A stretch of 64,000 bases of DNA from Strigamia acuminata (lineage: Eukaryota > Arthropoda > Chilopoda > Geophilomorpha > Linotaeniidae): contig OX442322.1 of NCBI GenBank assembly GCA_949358305.1, forward strand, positions 7,316,001 through 7,380,000. The letters are read 5' to 3'. A program made the translations under genes and the position numbers. Each line of letters starts with the position of its first letter. Position 1 is the first letter of the stretch. The notes below the pieces were generated by a model that saw only the letters and a list, made by a program, of their open reading frames with translations, searched no databases and had not been told where the DNA came from. Positions 22,903 through 31,800 of this stretch are shown piece by piece.

Positions 22903-23475
22903 GATATCTGTTATATTAAAATTTAAAGAAATTTAATATTCACTTAAACTTTCCAAAAAAAATAAATGGTTCTAAAATAAATATCCTATCGAATATAAAA
23001 TTTAGAACCAATTCGTCAGTTGAAATTGATATGATAAAGCGGAATTTTTAATTGCTGAAATAATTTCGTTCAACAAAAGAATTTCATCAACAGAAATATA
23101 TTCAACCATGGTTATTCTCATAAAATAAACGTGGTTTCTTCGTTTTCCGCAGTTTGGGAAATAAATAACCATCCAGGCAAGTTTTCTTAACAACTTGCCA
23201 TCTGGTGGTGAAATTTGAAAGTACCACGTGTCAATATAGCACGTGTAAATTCATAATTTCGGAAAATAACTGGATTTTTTTCTTAATTAGACTCTATCAG
23301 ACAATCTTTGATTTTAATAAATCATAATATAACTTACTGACTGAAAGAATCTCGATTCGATAGTTGAAACCCTTCCTTCGTGAGGTCGAAGTTGGTTCGT
23401 AGCGAAGGTTGACTCCTTAATATCTAAAGATATATTTGGGATAAATCTTCGCTAGGTCTTTTAACATGAACATAA
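22903..23475 (-). other. G0 post-pol spacer, part 2, upstream of third ORF
   Basis: AT-rich, about 570 bases, continuous with 36754 once C3 is removed (CATAA duplication). On the minus strand an ...ACAG lies just 5 bases upstream of the third-ORF ATG (at 22910-22908) and could be a splice acceptor; a GTAAGT lies further upstream. An 8-bp inverted repeat (TAGCGAAG / CTTCGCTA) is near 23400-23455. A 63-codon ORF at 23193-23002 has no recognisable features and I do not annotate it. Confidence 0.4.
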
Positions 23476-24032
23476 TGTTGGACTTTGGAACCACTTTTGA
23501 GTTATTTAAATCATTTTTCGATGTGAAATGGCTTTGAAACGTTTATTTTATCATTTATCGGTAATTGTTTCCATTTTCCTGGGTTATTCAGTGTTTATTT
23601 AGTGTTTTCATGCTTGTTTGTCAGGAGAATGCATGATACCGGGTTAAATGTACTCAATACATTAGGTTTCATGCATCCTCTATCTTGTTCTTATGTTTTT
23701 CATTATTATTGTTTATAATATCGACCACCAGATGTCTCTGGCACATTACAAATGGCTGCTCACACGGGTAGTGTGTTTCCTTGTGTTTGTCCAGTGATTC
23801 TGGACCCATTATGTAAGTTTTCTCTTAATAAATGTTATATTTTTGGTTAACTATTGTATTTAGTTCGGCACTACACGTTTCTATAAGTGTAGTGCACGCG
23901 AATTTGATCGTAAGTCCGCTCAAACTCGCGTACGCGCATCACGCGCATTTGTCCGCACTTAGAAGTGCGTTTGACTCAGTTTTACGCTTCCTATCGCCTA
24001 TTTCGGCGATATTTTTGCGCCACACAGCTACA
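23476..24032 (+). repeat. C3 5' LTR
   Basis: 557 bp, TGTTGGAC...GCTACA. It contains a chain of short perfect inverted repeats: ATGCATGA/TCATGCAT at 23629-23676, GCACTACAC/GTGTAGTGC at 23868-23895, CGCACTT/AAGTGCG at 23954-23969 and TATCGCC/GGCGATA at 23992-24011. AATAAA occurs near 23826. Confidence 0.93.
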
Positions 24033-24034
24033 AG

Positions 24035-24046
24035 TGGTAGCAGAGG
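24035..24046 (+). other. C3 primer-binding site (iMet-tRNA 3' end)
   Basis: TGGTAGCAGAGG, 2 bases after the LTR, complementary to the 3' end of animal initiator tRNA-Met. Confidence 0.85.
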
Positions 24047-24503
24047 CCTGGAAAGCCACCAGTGCCTCGTTTTTCCATTAATTTTCCGTGAATTTTGCGA
24101 TTTTTCGCGATTTTTGCGGAAATTTTTGTTTTTTTCAGATTTTCGACAATTTCCGGCAGTCAACAACGTCTTTATGACGTTCACAACCCCGGAGTGCGGT
24201 CGTAATCGTCGATTTTTGAATTTTTTTAACCTTTTTTCGTGTTTTTCGAGTTAAAAACACTGTTTTTTTGTGTTTTTCGAGTTAAAAACACTGCTTTTTG
24301 TGCATTTATTGTGCAAGATAGCGACAATTGACCTAGGAAAGGTCTTGTTCTTTTTTTTCCCTCTAATTTTTCGTGAATTTCGCGATTTTTCGCGAATTTT
24401 GCGGAAATTTCATTTATTTTCAGATTTTTTCGCCGATTTTCATCATTTGTCACGTTCCGACAACGTCTGAGCGACGTTTTCATCCAGAAACGGGCATAAC
24501 CCG

Positions 24504-24528
24504 CTGTCTGCACCCCGGAGTGCGACAG
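24504..24528 (+). promoter_or_regulatory. C3 leader hairpin with CCCGGA loop
   Basis: Lower stem CTGTC/GACAG, single T bulge, upper stem GCAC/GTGC, hexaloop CCCGGA. Same architecture as the hairpins in C1, C2 and C4 with different stem bases. Confidence 0.6.
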
Positions 24529-24629
24529 TATCGGCGATTTTCGGGAAGTTTTTCCCGGTTTTCGAAATCGGTCGGCGATCTTTTGAAGAATTCCGCATTT
24601 TTTTATGCGCGGTGTGCACAGGGACGTCT

Positions 24630-25182
24630 TGTTGGACTTTGGAACCGCTTTTCACCTAATTAAATCGTTTTTCGATGTGAAATGACTTTGAAATGTTTAT
24701 TTTATTATCCATCGGTTATCTTTTCTTATTCGGGGTAATTTAGTATTGTTTCTTATGTTTTTCCTTAGTTTCTATGTAAAGGGAATGCATGATGCCTTTT
24801 AGATGTGTCTTATCCATCTGGCATCATGCATCCTCTATTCTGTGTGTATTTCTACTTATTGTTTCTATTTTCGGCCACCAGATGTCTCTGGCAGATTGCA
24901 AATGGCCGCGCACACAGCCAGTGTGTTTCTCTATGTTTTCCAATGGTTTTTGGATCAATTATGTAAGTTTTCTCGAATTAAAGTGTATTTTGTTAATTAT
25001 CAGTATTAGTTTATGTGCCACACGTCGTTATAAGTGTGGCACACGCGTTTTCTGGCCCAATACAGACCCGAACTCGCGTTTACGCATCACGGCAATTTTT
25101 CCAGCTCATGCATTGCCGTGAGCACGTTATTTTCACGCTTCCAGCACGATTTATCGTGCATTTATTGCGCCACAGAGCTACA
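24630..25182 (+). repeat. C4 5' LTR
   Basis: 553 bp. Perfect inverted repeats in series: ATGCATGATGCC/GGCATCATGCAT (24785-24831), TGTGCCACAC/GTGTGGCACA with a 10-base loop (25014-25043), CACGGCAAT/ATTGCCGTG (25088-25120) and GCACGAT/ATCGTGC (25144-25159). These stand where the C3 LTR hairpins stand. Confidence 0.95.
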
Positions 25183-25184
25183 AG

Positions 25185-25196
25185 TGGTAGCAGAGG
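25185..25196 (+). other. C4 primer-binding site (iMet-tRNA 3' end)
   Basis: TGGTAGCAGAGG, 2 bases after the LTR, as in C3. Confidence 0.85.
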
Positions 25197-25317
25197 CCTG
25201 GAAAGACACCAGTGCCTCGTTTTTTCACTAATTTTCCGTAAATTTCGCGATTTTTTCGCGATTTGTGCGGAAATTTTTGTTTATTTCCAGTTTTTCGCCG
25301 AATTTCCGATGTCTCGA

Positions 25318-25345
25318 CACACTTTGTACCCCGGAGTACAGTGTG
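25318..25345 (+). promoter_or_regulatory. C4 leader hairpin 1 with CCCGGA loop
   Basis: Lower stem CACAC/GTGTG, TT bulge on the 5' side, upper stem TGTAC/GTACA, hexaloop CCCGGA at 25330-25335. Confidence 0.6.
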
Positions 25346-25364
25346 GCCACATAGAACTTCATCT

Positions 25365-25388
25365 CGCTTAGTACCCCGGTGTACGGCG
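25365..25388 (+). promoter_or_regulatory. C4 leader hairpin 2 with CCCGGT loop
   Basis: Upper stem GTAC/GTAC around CCCGGT (25375-25380), weaker lower stem CGC/GCG. A second, shorter copy of the same motif. Confidence 0.5.
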
Positions 25389-25652
25389 AATTTTTTTTCA
25401 GAAGTTTTTCCCGATTTTCACAATCGGACGGCGATTTTTTTCCCGATTTTCGAAATCGGTCGGCGATCTTTTGAAGAATTCCGCATTTTTTATGCGCGGT
25501 GTGCACAGGGACGTCTGTGCATACAGATTCATCAACTTCTCCTTCCTTTTATTTCAGATTTCGAATTTATTTGTTAGTTTTAAGTTTTTTGGTGTGGGTC
25601 AATTAGAATCCTTGGCGCCCTTCGTCCAAATCTGGGCAAGCGTCACTGTATT

Positions 25653-25764
25653 CTTAGACAAGGCTGAGCCCTGCGCCACCTAACATTCCCGCGGCCCCAG
25701 GTGGTCATAAAGGACGTTAGGGGGACACTTGTCTAAGGTTTTCAAGCCAATTTTAGCATTGGCT
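25653..25764 (+). promoter_or_regulatory. C4 structured leader domain upstream of gag
   Basis: Outer stem CTTAGACAAG (25653-25662) with CTTGTCTAAG (25728-25737); inner stem CCACCT (25676-25681) with AGGTGG (25699-25704); then hairpin AGCCAAT/ATTGGCT (25745-25764), ending 140 bases before the gag ATG. Confidence 0.6.
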
Positions 25765-25904
25765 CCCCGTCGAGGTCTTTCCGCTTCGAACAACGTTTGT
25801 GTGTGCGTCGGTAGTGCTTCGAGTGCTTCGAGTGAAAAGTGCTTCAATTTCGTCAATTGTGCTTCGATTTTCGGAAATTTTTCGACGATTTTTCCTCCGC
25901 AATC

Positions 25905-28900
25905 ATGCAAAAGGCTTCCGAAGCGACGTTGGGACGTGTACCGGTCCTGACGACCGGCAACTACGAACAATGGCAACGAACAGTTAAGATGTTGCTCAAA
26001 AGTGAAGGCCTGTGGCATCACGTCACAGAAGACGGCGAGGAGGATTTTCTGAAGACGGCGGATGATAAAGAGAAACGCAAATATCAACGTCGGAAGGAAC
26101 GAGCCCTAGGAACAATTTATTGTTTGGTATCCGAAGCCAAACAGTCGGCACTCGATGGCTGCGAGACACCGAAGGAACAATGGGACATGCTCGCCAAGAT
26201 CTACGCCCCCAGTTCACTTGCCCGTCAGGCAGCTATGCGCCGACAGTTCTTGCAATTGAAACTGGAGCCGAACGAGGAGATGCCCGATTTCCTGGGGCGT
26301 GTAGACCTGATGGTTCGTCAATTGAAGGACATCGGAGAGGACATTCTCCCTCGACATCAGGCCTACCAGTACCTCGATTTTCTTCCAGCGGATTACGACC
26401 AGGCAACGTTCTCCATTTACCATTGGCCGTTGGCGAATTTTACCCCGGCCAAAGTCTCCGAACAGCTCTTGTCGGAATACCTTCGTTTGAAGTCGAAATC
26501 CGACCACGATACGAAGAAGACGACGGCATTCGCCGCGGACAATCGCAACCGCAGTCAATCTCGCAATCCTCGTCCACTATCGCAAATTTGTTGTTTCAAT
26601 TGCGATCAGATGGGCCACTACGCGAACAAATGCCCTCTTCCGCGCCGACAATCGAAGGAACAGCAACCGGCAGCTGCACTACAAGGACGATCTCGCAGCA
26701 AAAACCGACGTCGAAAGGGAACCAATTCTCAGCAACCGGGTGGTCAAAGCCGTGAAATTTCCCGCCCGCGACGTGATGCTGCGTACCTCTTGTCTGCGCC
26801 ACCAGTTGTTACAGCACCGACTGTGCATTTCCTCCAATCCCACGAATGGATCGTTGATTGCGGCGCAACCGACCACGTGTCGCACGTTAAAGCGTGGTTC
26901 ACGAACTTTGTTTCCGTTGTCCCGTTTAACATCGAGTTAGGACAAGGCAGTTCGAAGGTCACAGGCAAAGGTGACGTTCCGGTCAAGTCGCTCATCGATG
27001 GCTGCGAATGCACCGTAATGCTACGCGACGTCTTATTCGCACCTGACTTCGGCGCCAACTTAATCTCGGTTTCTCGGATTGATAAATGCGGACATCACAT
27101 CCACATTCACAACTCGGAATTGCATACGTATGAAACGGACATCAAACTAAGTGTTCTTCGGGCGAAACAGAAGTCTGGACTTTATTTCGTGGATGGGCTT
27201 ATCTCGCCATTCGCCGCTCCGACTAATGTTTCGAGTTCTCCACCCGTTTCATCGTTGCCTCCGACTCCGACACCGACCACTCTAGTGACGAAGGAAGAGG
27301 ACTTTCCCGCATTGCCCAAGTCTTCCAACAAGGCTAAGACGAAGTCGGCTGACAATATGACCGATTTCCGCTTGCCCGTCTCCTCCAACACCTTACTGGT
27401 CCCTTCATTTTTTCCTACCAGTCCTGCTCCTATTCCCGGATCCCAACCTCAACAGATCCGGATGTATTCCAATGCCCTCACATCTCCTCTTCCCGTTGCC
27501 AAGTCAAACGCAACATTACCTCCTCCTGTTGCTAAGTCAAATGCAACATCACCTCTTAAACCGGTTACTACGTCGGTCAACGTCGCGGATGCCACGGGAT
27601 TGTGGCACAGCAGACTGGGTCACCTGCACACCAAAGCCATGCGGACTTTGGCTGCTAACTCCCAGGTTTACGGACTTGATCCAGCTGCTGTTCGACAGGA
27701 ACTTTCATGCAACACGTGCCGTGTCGCCAAGTCTACGCGTGCTTCGCATAAGCCGATTTCCGCGCCTTCGACCACGAAACCGCTTGAATTGCTTCACATG
27801 GACGTCTGGGGCCCGTCGAGACTGCCTTCCATTGGTGGCGCTAATTTCGCCTTCACCATTATCGACGACGCCACCAGGTATGCCTGGCTTTTCCCGATTG
27901 CCCGTAAATCCGATGTTTTCGCTACGTTCAAAGACTTTGTTTCCCGTGTCGAACGTATAGCCGATTGCCGGATCAAAACGATTCGTACCGACCGTGGAGG
28001 AGAATTCATTTCAAGGGATTTTGACCGTTATCTCGCCGACAAGGGCATTGTTGCACAACGGACCAATCCCGCGAGCCCACAAATGAACGGAGTCGCCGAA
28101 CGCCTGAACCGGACGATGGGCGATTATCTCCGCTCCGTTAGATCCGAAACCGGATTTCCGCATACGCTTTGGGCCGAACTTGCTGTGACTTTCGTGTACA
28201 TCAAGAACCGAAGTCCGCATTCGAAGCTCAACGACGAAATCCCGTACATTTTGTGGCGCCAGCGAGCTCTCTCCGTCAGACATTTTCGTAAAATCGGTTC
28301 CAAGTGCTGGGTGCACTTCACCGCGCCTGGACGCAACAAACTGGATCCTCGAGCGTGGGAGGGATTTCTCGTCGGCTACGCTTCTGGTACTCGCGGTTAT
28401 CGAGTTTTGAATCCGGCTACGAACACTGTCACCGAAACTGTCCACGTCCAAATCGATGAACGGCAGAACTTTAAACGCTCGCCCTTTTATGTTCCGGATC
28501 CGGATGACAATGCTCCACCCATGGAGGAGCCTGCTCGTGGCCACACCCCGTCGCGTGTCACTTTTCATGATAATTTCCCAACTCAACCTTGGCCTCGACG
28601 ACGTCGCGATTCGGATAACGATTCTTCCGCCGGCAGTAGTGACGATGATGGAATTATCAGTCGTGCTCAGTCTGTCGCTTCGACCGCTCCGTCTTTCGCT
28701 TCATTTGCCCCGTCCGCCGCTGCAAGCGTGCCTCTGGATGGTGAGGCTATTCCTGATGGCTCCGTGACCGCTGCCGATGACTCCGTTACTGCAGCGACCG
28801 TTGCAGGACATGGCCAATTTTCTCCAACCATACGTTCCACGCGTTTACCCCAGCTGCGACGTTCGATCTCTTACCCAACTCTTCCATGTCTTGACGACAC

Positions 28901-30812
28901 CACGGCGATGTCTGTACAGGGTTCTGACTTTGACGACGACCTTCTTGACGAAGCGGCCGCCTTGCCTATTCCCGCTCCGGGTACGCCTAGTTTGGCCCCT
29001 TTACGTGCTCTTCATTGCCCTTGGAGTTTTATTGGCGGCGTTTCGCCCTTCAGCGGATGGAGGAGAGAGGAACATCTCCGGAAAGATCAAATCCCGGGAA
29101 AGATCAAGGTCGACGTTTATTATTATCCGGAACACGGTGTCCGCTTGCGGTCGCAGAACGATATCGCCGCTTATTGTTTCGCACATCGGCTACCGTATGA
29201 CGAGTCTATTTTCTTTTTTGGCAATTTGGAACACCACATGCCCTATGTTCCACCATCGCCTCATCGTGTCTTCATGTGTTTTCGGGAACCGGCCACATAT
29301 GCCGAAGCAGTTAAATTGCCCGAAGCACCGAAATGGACCGAAGCAATCGACGAGGAGCTTTCTACTTTCAAGAAGCGCGAGGTTTACAAAGAGGTTCCGC
29401 GTCCACCGGATAAGACAGTCCTAGGTTGCAAGTGGATTTTCAAGTTAAAATCGGACGCCACCGGGACAATTCATCGATACCGTGCCCGACTTGTCGCACA
29501 AGGTTTCCGCCAAACAATGGGCGTTGATTTCGATGAAGTTTTTAGTCCGGTAGTTAACTTCGTGCTCATCCGATTTTTCTTCTGTCTTCTAGTCGTCTTG
29601 TTGGGATGGAGGGATACTCATCTCGACGTAAAATGTGCCTACCTCTACGGCGACCTCGACCACGAAATCTACATGCGGATTCCCGCCGGTGCCACATGCT
29701 CCTCGCCCGACAACGTCTGGTTGTTGACCAAGTCGCTTTACGGTCTTCATCAGTCGGGGCGCATGTGGTACCAAAAGCTCGATGAAACGTTAACCGGACT
29801 CGGATTCCAGAAATTTCCGGCTTGTAATTGCGTTTACGCATTTGGACATTCGGCCATCATGTTAGTTTACGTTGACGACATCGTTTTATTTTACGCGTCG
29901 GAGAACATCCGAGACCGTATTCTTGCATTGATCACGAGCAAGTTCGAAATCGTCAACCTCGGCCCGATAACCAAGTTGCTCGGAGTGGAATTCGAGCGTC
30001 GTGACGGGAAAGTCTTCATGACTCAACGCAATTACATCGATAAACTCCTCAAAAAGTTTAATGTTTCGTCCGATGCACTCATTAAAGTGCCTGTTACACC
30101 GGGAACCACGCTCGTGAAAGGCTCGTTGGACAATCTCCCGGATTTCCCGTATCGGTCGCTCATCGGATCATTACTTTTTCTCGCTTCTCGCACTCGTCCC
30201 GATATCTTATACTCGGTCATCGCTCTCTCGCAGTACAACAACTGCTACGACCAAAGCCACATTAAGTGTTTGCTTCAAGTTCTTCGATATGTGGCCAATA
30301 CGAGTGATTATTCCATCGAACTTTCGAAATGCGATTCGAGTCAACTGTGGGGTTGCACAGACGCCTCTTGGGCCTCCGACATTGCTACATCGAGATCATT
30401 CGGCGGATACATTGTCTACATCGGAAGTGTGCCCATTGGCTGGAGCTGCAAGAAACAGACCAGCGTTGCCTGCTCCACTATGGAAGCCGAATTTGTGGCA
30501 TTAGTCGAAATCGTCAAAGAATTATACTGGTTGGACAGTATTTATCAAGTATTTCCGCCTTTACGTCGATTATCGAAACCGATCATATTTTCCGATGCCC
30601 TCGCCTCGATTCAGTTCACGAACAACGACATCGAGAACTCGAAAACGAAACATATTCGAGTAAAATTTCACTGGCTTCGTGAGTGGCATATTGCCGGATG
30701 TTTCGAACTCCGCAAGATTCCGGGTGAGATAAATGTATCCGACATTTTCACCAAGTGGCTCAGTTCAGAGCGCCTCCGGAATTTATTATCACGCATTTTC
30801 GTCTCGAAGTAG
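25905..30812 (+). CDS. gag-pol: C4 Gag-Pol polyprotein, complete
   Basis: 1635 codons from ATG 25905 (the frame is open further upstream but without an ATG). Residues 1-200 are a copia-type Gag (NYEQWQRTVKMLLKSEGLWHHV; LPADYDQATFSIYHW). The zinc knuckle CFNCDQMGHYANKC is near 240. The protease motif is DCGATDH near 330, with Cys where Ser/Thr is usual. Integrase HHCC (WHSRLGHLH...CNTCRVAK) and DDE core (MDVWGP, RTDRGGEF, NGVAERLNR) follow, then a Ser/Asp-rich linker, RT with YVDD (LVYVDDIVLF, about 29868) and RNase H (CTDASWAS, STMEAEFVAL, KTKHIRVKFHW). No frame damage is seen, so the copy could be active. Confidence 0.95.
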   Translation: MQKASEATLGRVPVLTTGNYEQWQRTVKMLLKSEGLWHHVTEDGEEDFLKTADDKEKRKYQRRKERALGTIYCLVSEAKQSALDGCETPKEQWDMLAKIYAPSSLARQAAMRRQFLQLKLEPNEEMPDFLGRVDLMVRQLKDIGEDILPRHQAYQYLDFLPADYDQATFSIYHWPLANFTPAKVSEQLLSEYLRLKSKSDHDTKKTTAFAADNRNRSQSRNPRPLSQICCFNCDQMGHYANKCPLPRRQSKEQQPAAALQGRSRSKNRRRKGTNSQQPGGQSREISRPRRDAAYLLSAPPVVTAPTVHFLQSHEWIVDCGATDHVSHVKAWFTNFVSVVPFNIELGQGSSKVTGKGDVPVKSLIDGCECTVMLRDVLFAPDFGANLISVSRIDKCGHHIHIHNSELHTYETDIKLSVLRAKQKSGLYFVDGLISPFAAPTNVSSSPPVSSLPPTPTPTTLVTKEEDFPALPKSSNKAKTKSADNMTDFRLPVSSNTLLVPSFFPTSPAPIPGSQPQQIRMYSNALTSPLPVAKSNATLPPPVAKSNATSPLKPVTTSVNVADATGLWHSRLGHLHTKAMRTLAANSQVYGLDPAAVRQELSCNTCRVAKSTRASHKPISAPSTTKPLELLHMDVWGPSRLPSIGGANFAFTIIDDATRYAWLFPIARKSDVFATFKDFVSRVERIADCRIKTIRTDRGGEFISRDFDRYLADKGIVAQRTNPASPQMNGVAERLNRTMGDYLRSVRSETGFPHTLWAELAVTFVYIKNRSPHSKLNDEIPYILWRQRALSVRHFRKIGSKCWVHFTAPGRNKLDPRAWEGFLVGYASGTRGYRVLNPATNTVTETVHVQIDERQNFKRSPFYVPDPDDNAPPMEEPARGHTPSRVTFHDNFPTQPWPRRRRDSDNDSSAGSSDDDGIISRAQSVASTAPSFASFAPSAAASVPLDGEAIPDGSVTAADDSVTAATVAGHGQFSPTIRSTRLPQLRRSISYPTLPCLDDTTAMSVQGSDFDDDLLDEAAALPIPAPGTPSLAPLRALHCPWSFIGGVSPFSGWRREEHLRKDQIPGKIKVDVYYYPEHGVRLRSQNDIAAYCFAHRLPYDESIFFFGNLEHHMPYVPPSPHRVFMCFREPATYAEAVKLPEAPKWTEAIDEELSTFKKREVYKEVPRPPDKTVLGCKWIFKLKSDATGTIHRYRARLVAQGFRQTMGVDFDEVFSPVVNFVLIRFFFCLLVVLLGWRDTHLDVKCAYLYGDLDHEIYMRIPAGATCSSPDNVWLLTKSLYGLHQSGRMWYQKLDETLTGLGFQKFPACNCVYAFGHSAIMLVYVDDIVLFYASENIRDRILALITSKFEIVNLGPITKLLGVEFERRDGKVFMTQRNYIDKLLKKFNVSSDALIKVPVTPGTTLVKGSLDNLPDFPYRSLIGSLLFLASRTRPDILYSVIALSQYNNCYDQSHIKCLLQVLRYVANTSDYSIELSKCDSSQLWGCTDASWASDIATSRSFGGYIVYIGSVPIGWSCKKQTSVACSTMEAEFVALVEIVKELYWLDSIYQVFPPLRRLSKPIIFSDALASIQFTNNDIENSKTKHIRVKFHWLREWHIAGCFELRKIPGEINVSDIFTKWLSSERLRNLLSRIFVSK

Positions 30813-30858
30813 CTTTTTCGATCATTCAACACCGACATTTTACATCGAAGGAGGGAAT

Positions 30859-31411
30859 TGTTGGACTTTGGAACCGCTTTTCACCTAATTAAATCGTTTT
30901 TCGATGTGAAATGACTTTGAAATGTTTATTTTATTATCCATCGGTTATCTTTTCTTATTCGGGGTAATTTAGTATTGTTTCTTATGTTTTTCCTTAGTTT
31001 CTATGTAAAGGGAATGCATGATGCCTTTTAGATGTGTCTTATCCATCTGGCATCATGCATCCTCTATTCTGTGTGTATTTCTACTTATTGTTTCTATTTT
31101 CGGCCACCAGATGTCTCTGGCAGATTGCAAATGGCCGCGCACACAGCCAGTGTGTTTCTCTATGTTTTCCAATGGTTTTTGGATCAATTATGTAAGTTTT
31201 CTCGAATTAAAGTGTATTTTGTTAATTATCAGTATTAGTTTATGTGCCACACGTCGTTATAAGTGTGGCACACGCGTTTTCTGGCCCAATACAGACCCGA
31301 ACTCGCGTTTACGCATCACGGCAATTTTTCCAGCTCATGCATTGCCGTGAGCACGTTATTTTCACGCTTCCAGCACGATTTATCGTGCATTTATTGCGCC
31401 ACAGAGCTACA
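30859..31411 (+). repeat. C4 3' LTR
   Basis: 553 bp; appears identical to 24630-25182. Confidence 0.95.
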
Positions 31412-31553
31412 CGTCTGTGCATACAGATTCACCAACTTCTCCTTCTTTTTATTTCAGATTTCGAATTTATTTGTTAATTTTAAGTTTTTGGAGTGGGTCC
31501 CGATTAGTATCGGCACAGCCCTTCGGACATTCCGTCCAAGCTGTGCTTGTATT

Positions 31554-31664
31554 CTTAGACAAGGCTGAGCCCTGCGCCACCTAACATTCCCGCGGCCCCA
31601 GGTGGTCATAAAGGACGTTAGGGGGACACTTGTCTAAGGTTCTTAGCCAATTTTAGCATTGGCT
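31554..31664 (+). promoter_or_regulatory. C3 structured leader domain upstream of gag
   Basis: Outer stem CTTAGACAAG (31554-31563) with CTTGTCTAAG (31629-31638); inner stem CCACCT/AGGTGG; then a separate hairpin AGCCAAT (31645-31651) / ATTGGCT (31658-31664). Matches C4 and, with base changes that keep pairing, C2. Confidence 0.6.
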
Positions 31665-31800
31665 CCCCGTCGAGGTTTTTCCGCTTCTAACAACGTTTAG
31701 TGAAGTGCTTCGAGTGAAAAGTGCTCCGATTACGTCTTTAGTGCCTCGAGTGTTTATGCGTGCTCATTATCGCCATTATCTCCGATTTTCCTCCGGAAAA

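Larger units (their letters stand above)
24630..31411 (+). mobile_element. C4: complete Ty1/copia element inside the C3 leader
   Basis: 6,782 bp, bounded by 553-bp LTRs that look identical and by the 5-bp duplication CGTCT (24625-24629, 31412-31416). It has a primer site, leader, one intact gag-pol frame and a polypurine tract GAAGGAGGGAAT (30847-30858). It is a close relative of its host C3 and has all parts needed for autonomous movement. Confidence 0.95.

Noticed and set aside
24060-25500. Many TCGCGAATTT-like runs in the C3 and C4 leaders as a possible tandem array or CRISPR-like repeat
   Set aside because: Units are irregular in length and spacing; they are low-complexity leader sequence, and the window is eukaryotic.
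31705-31800. An upstream extension of the C3 Gag-Pol before ATG 31801
   Set aside because: It is open by chance; the C4 start aligns with 31801 and the preceding bases are leader.
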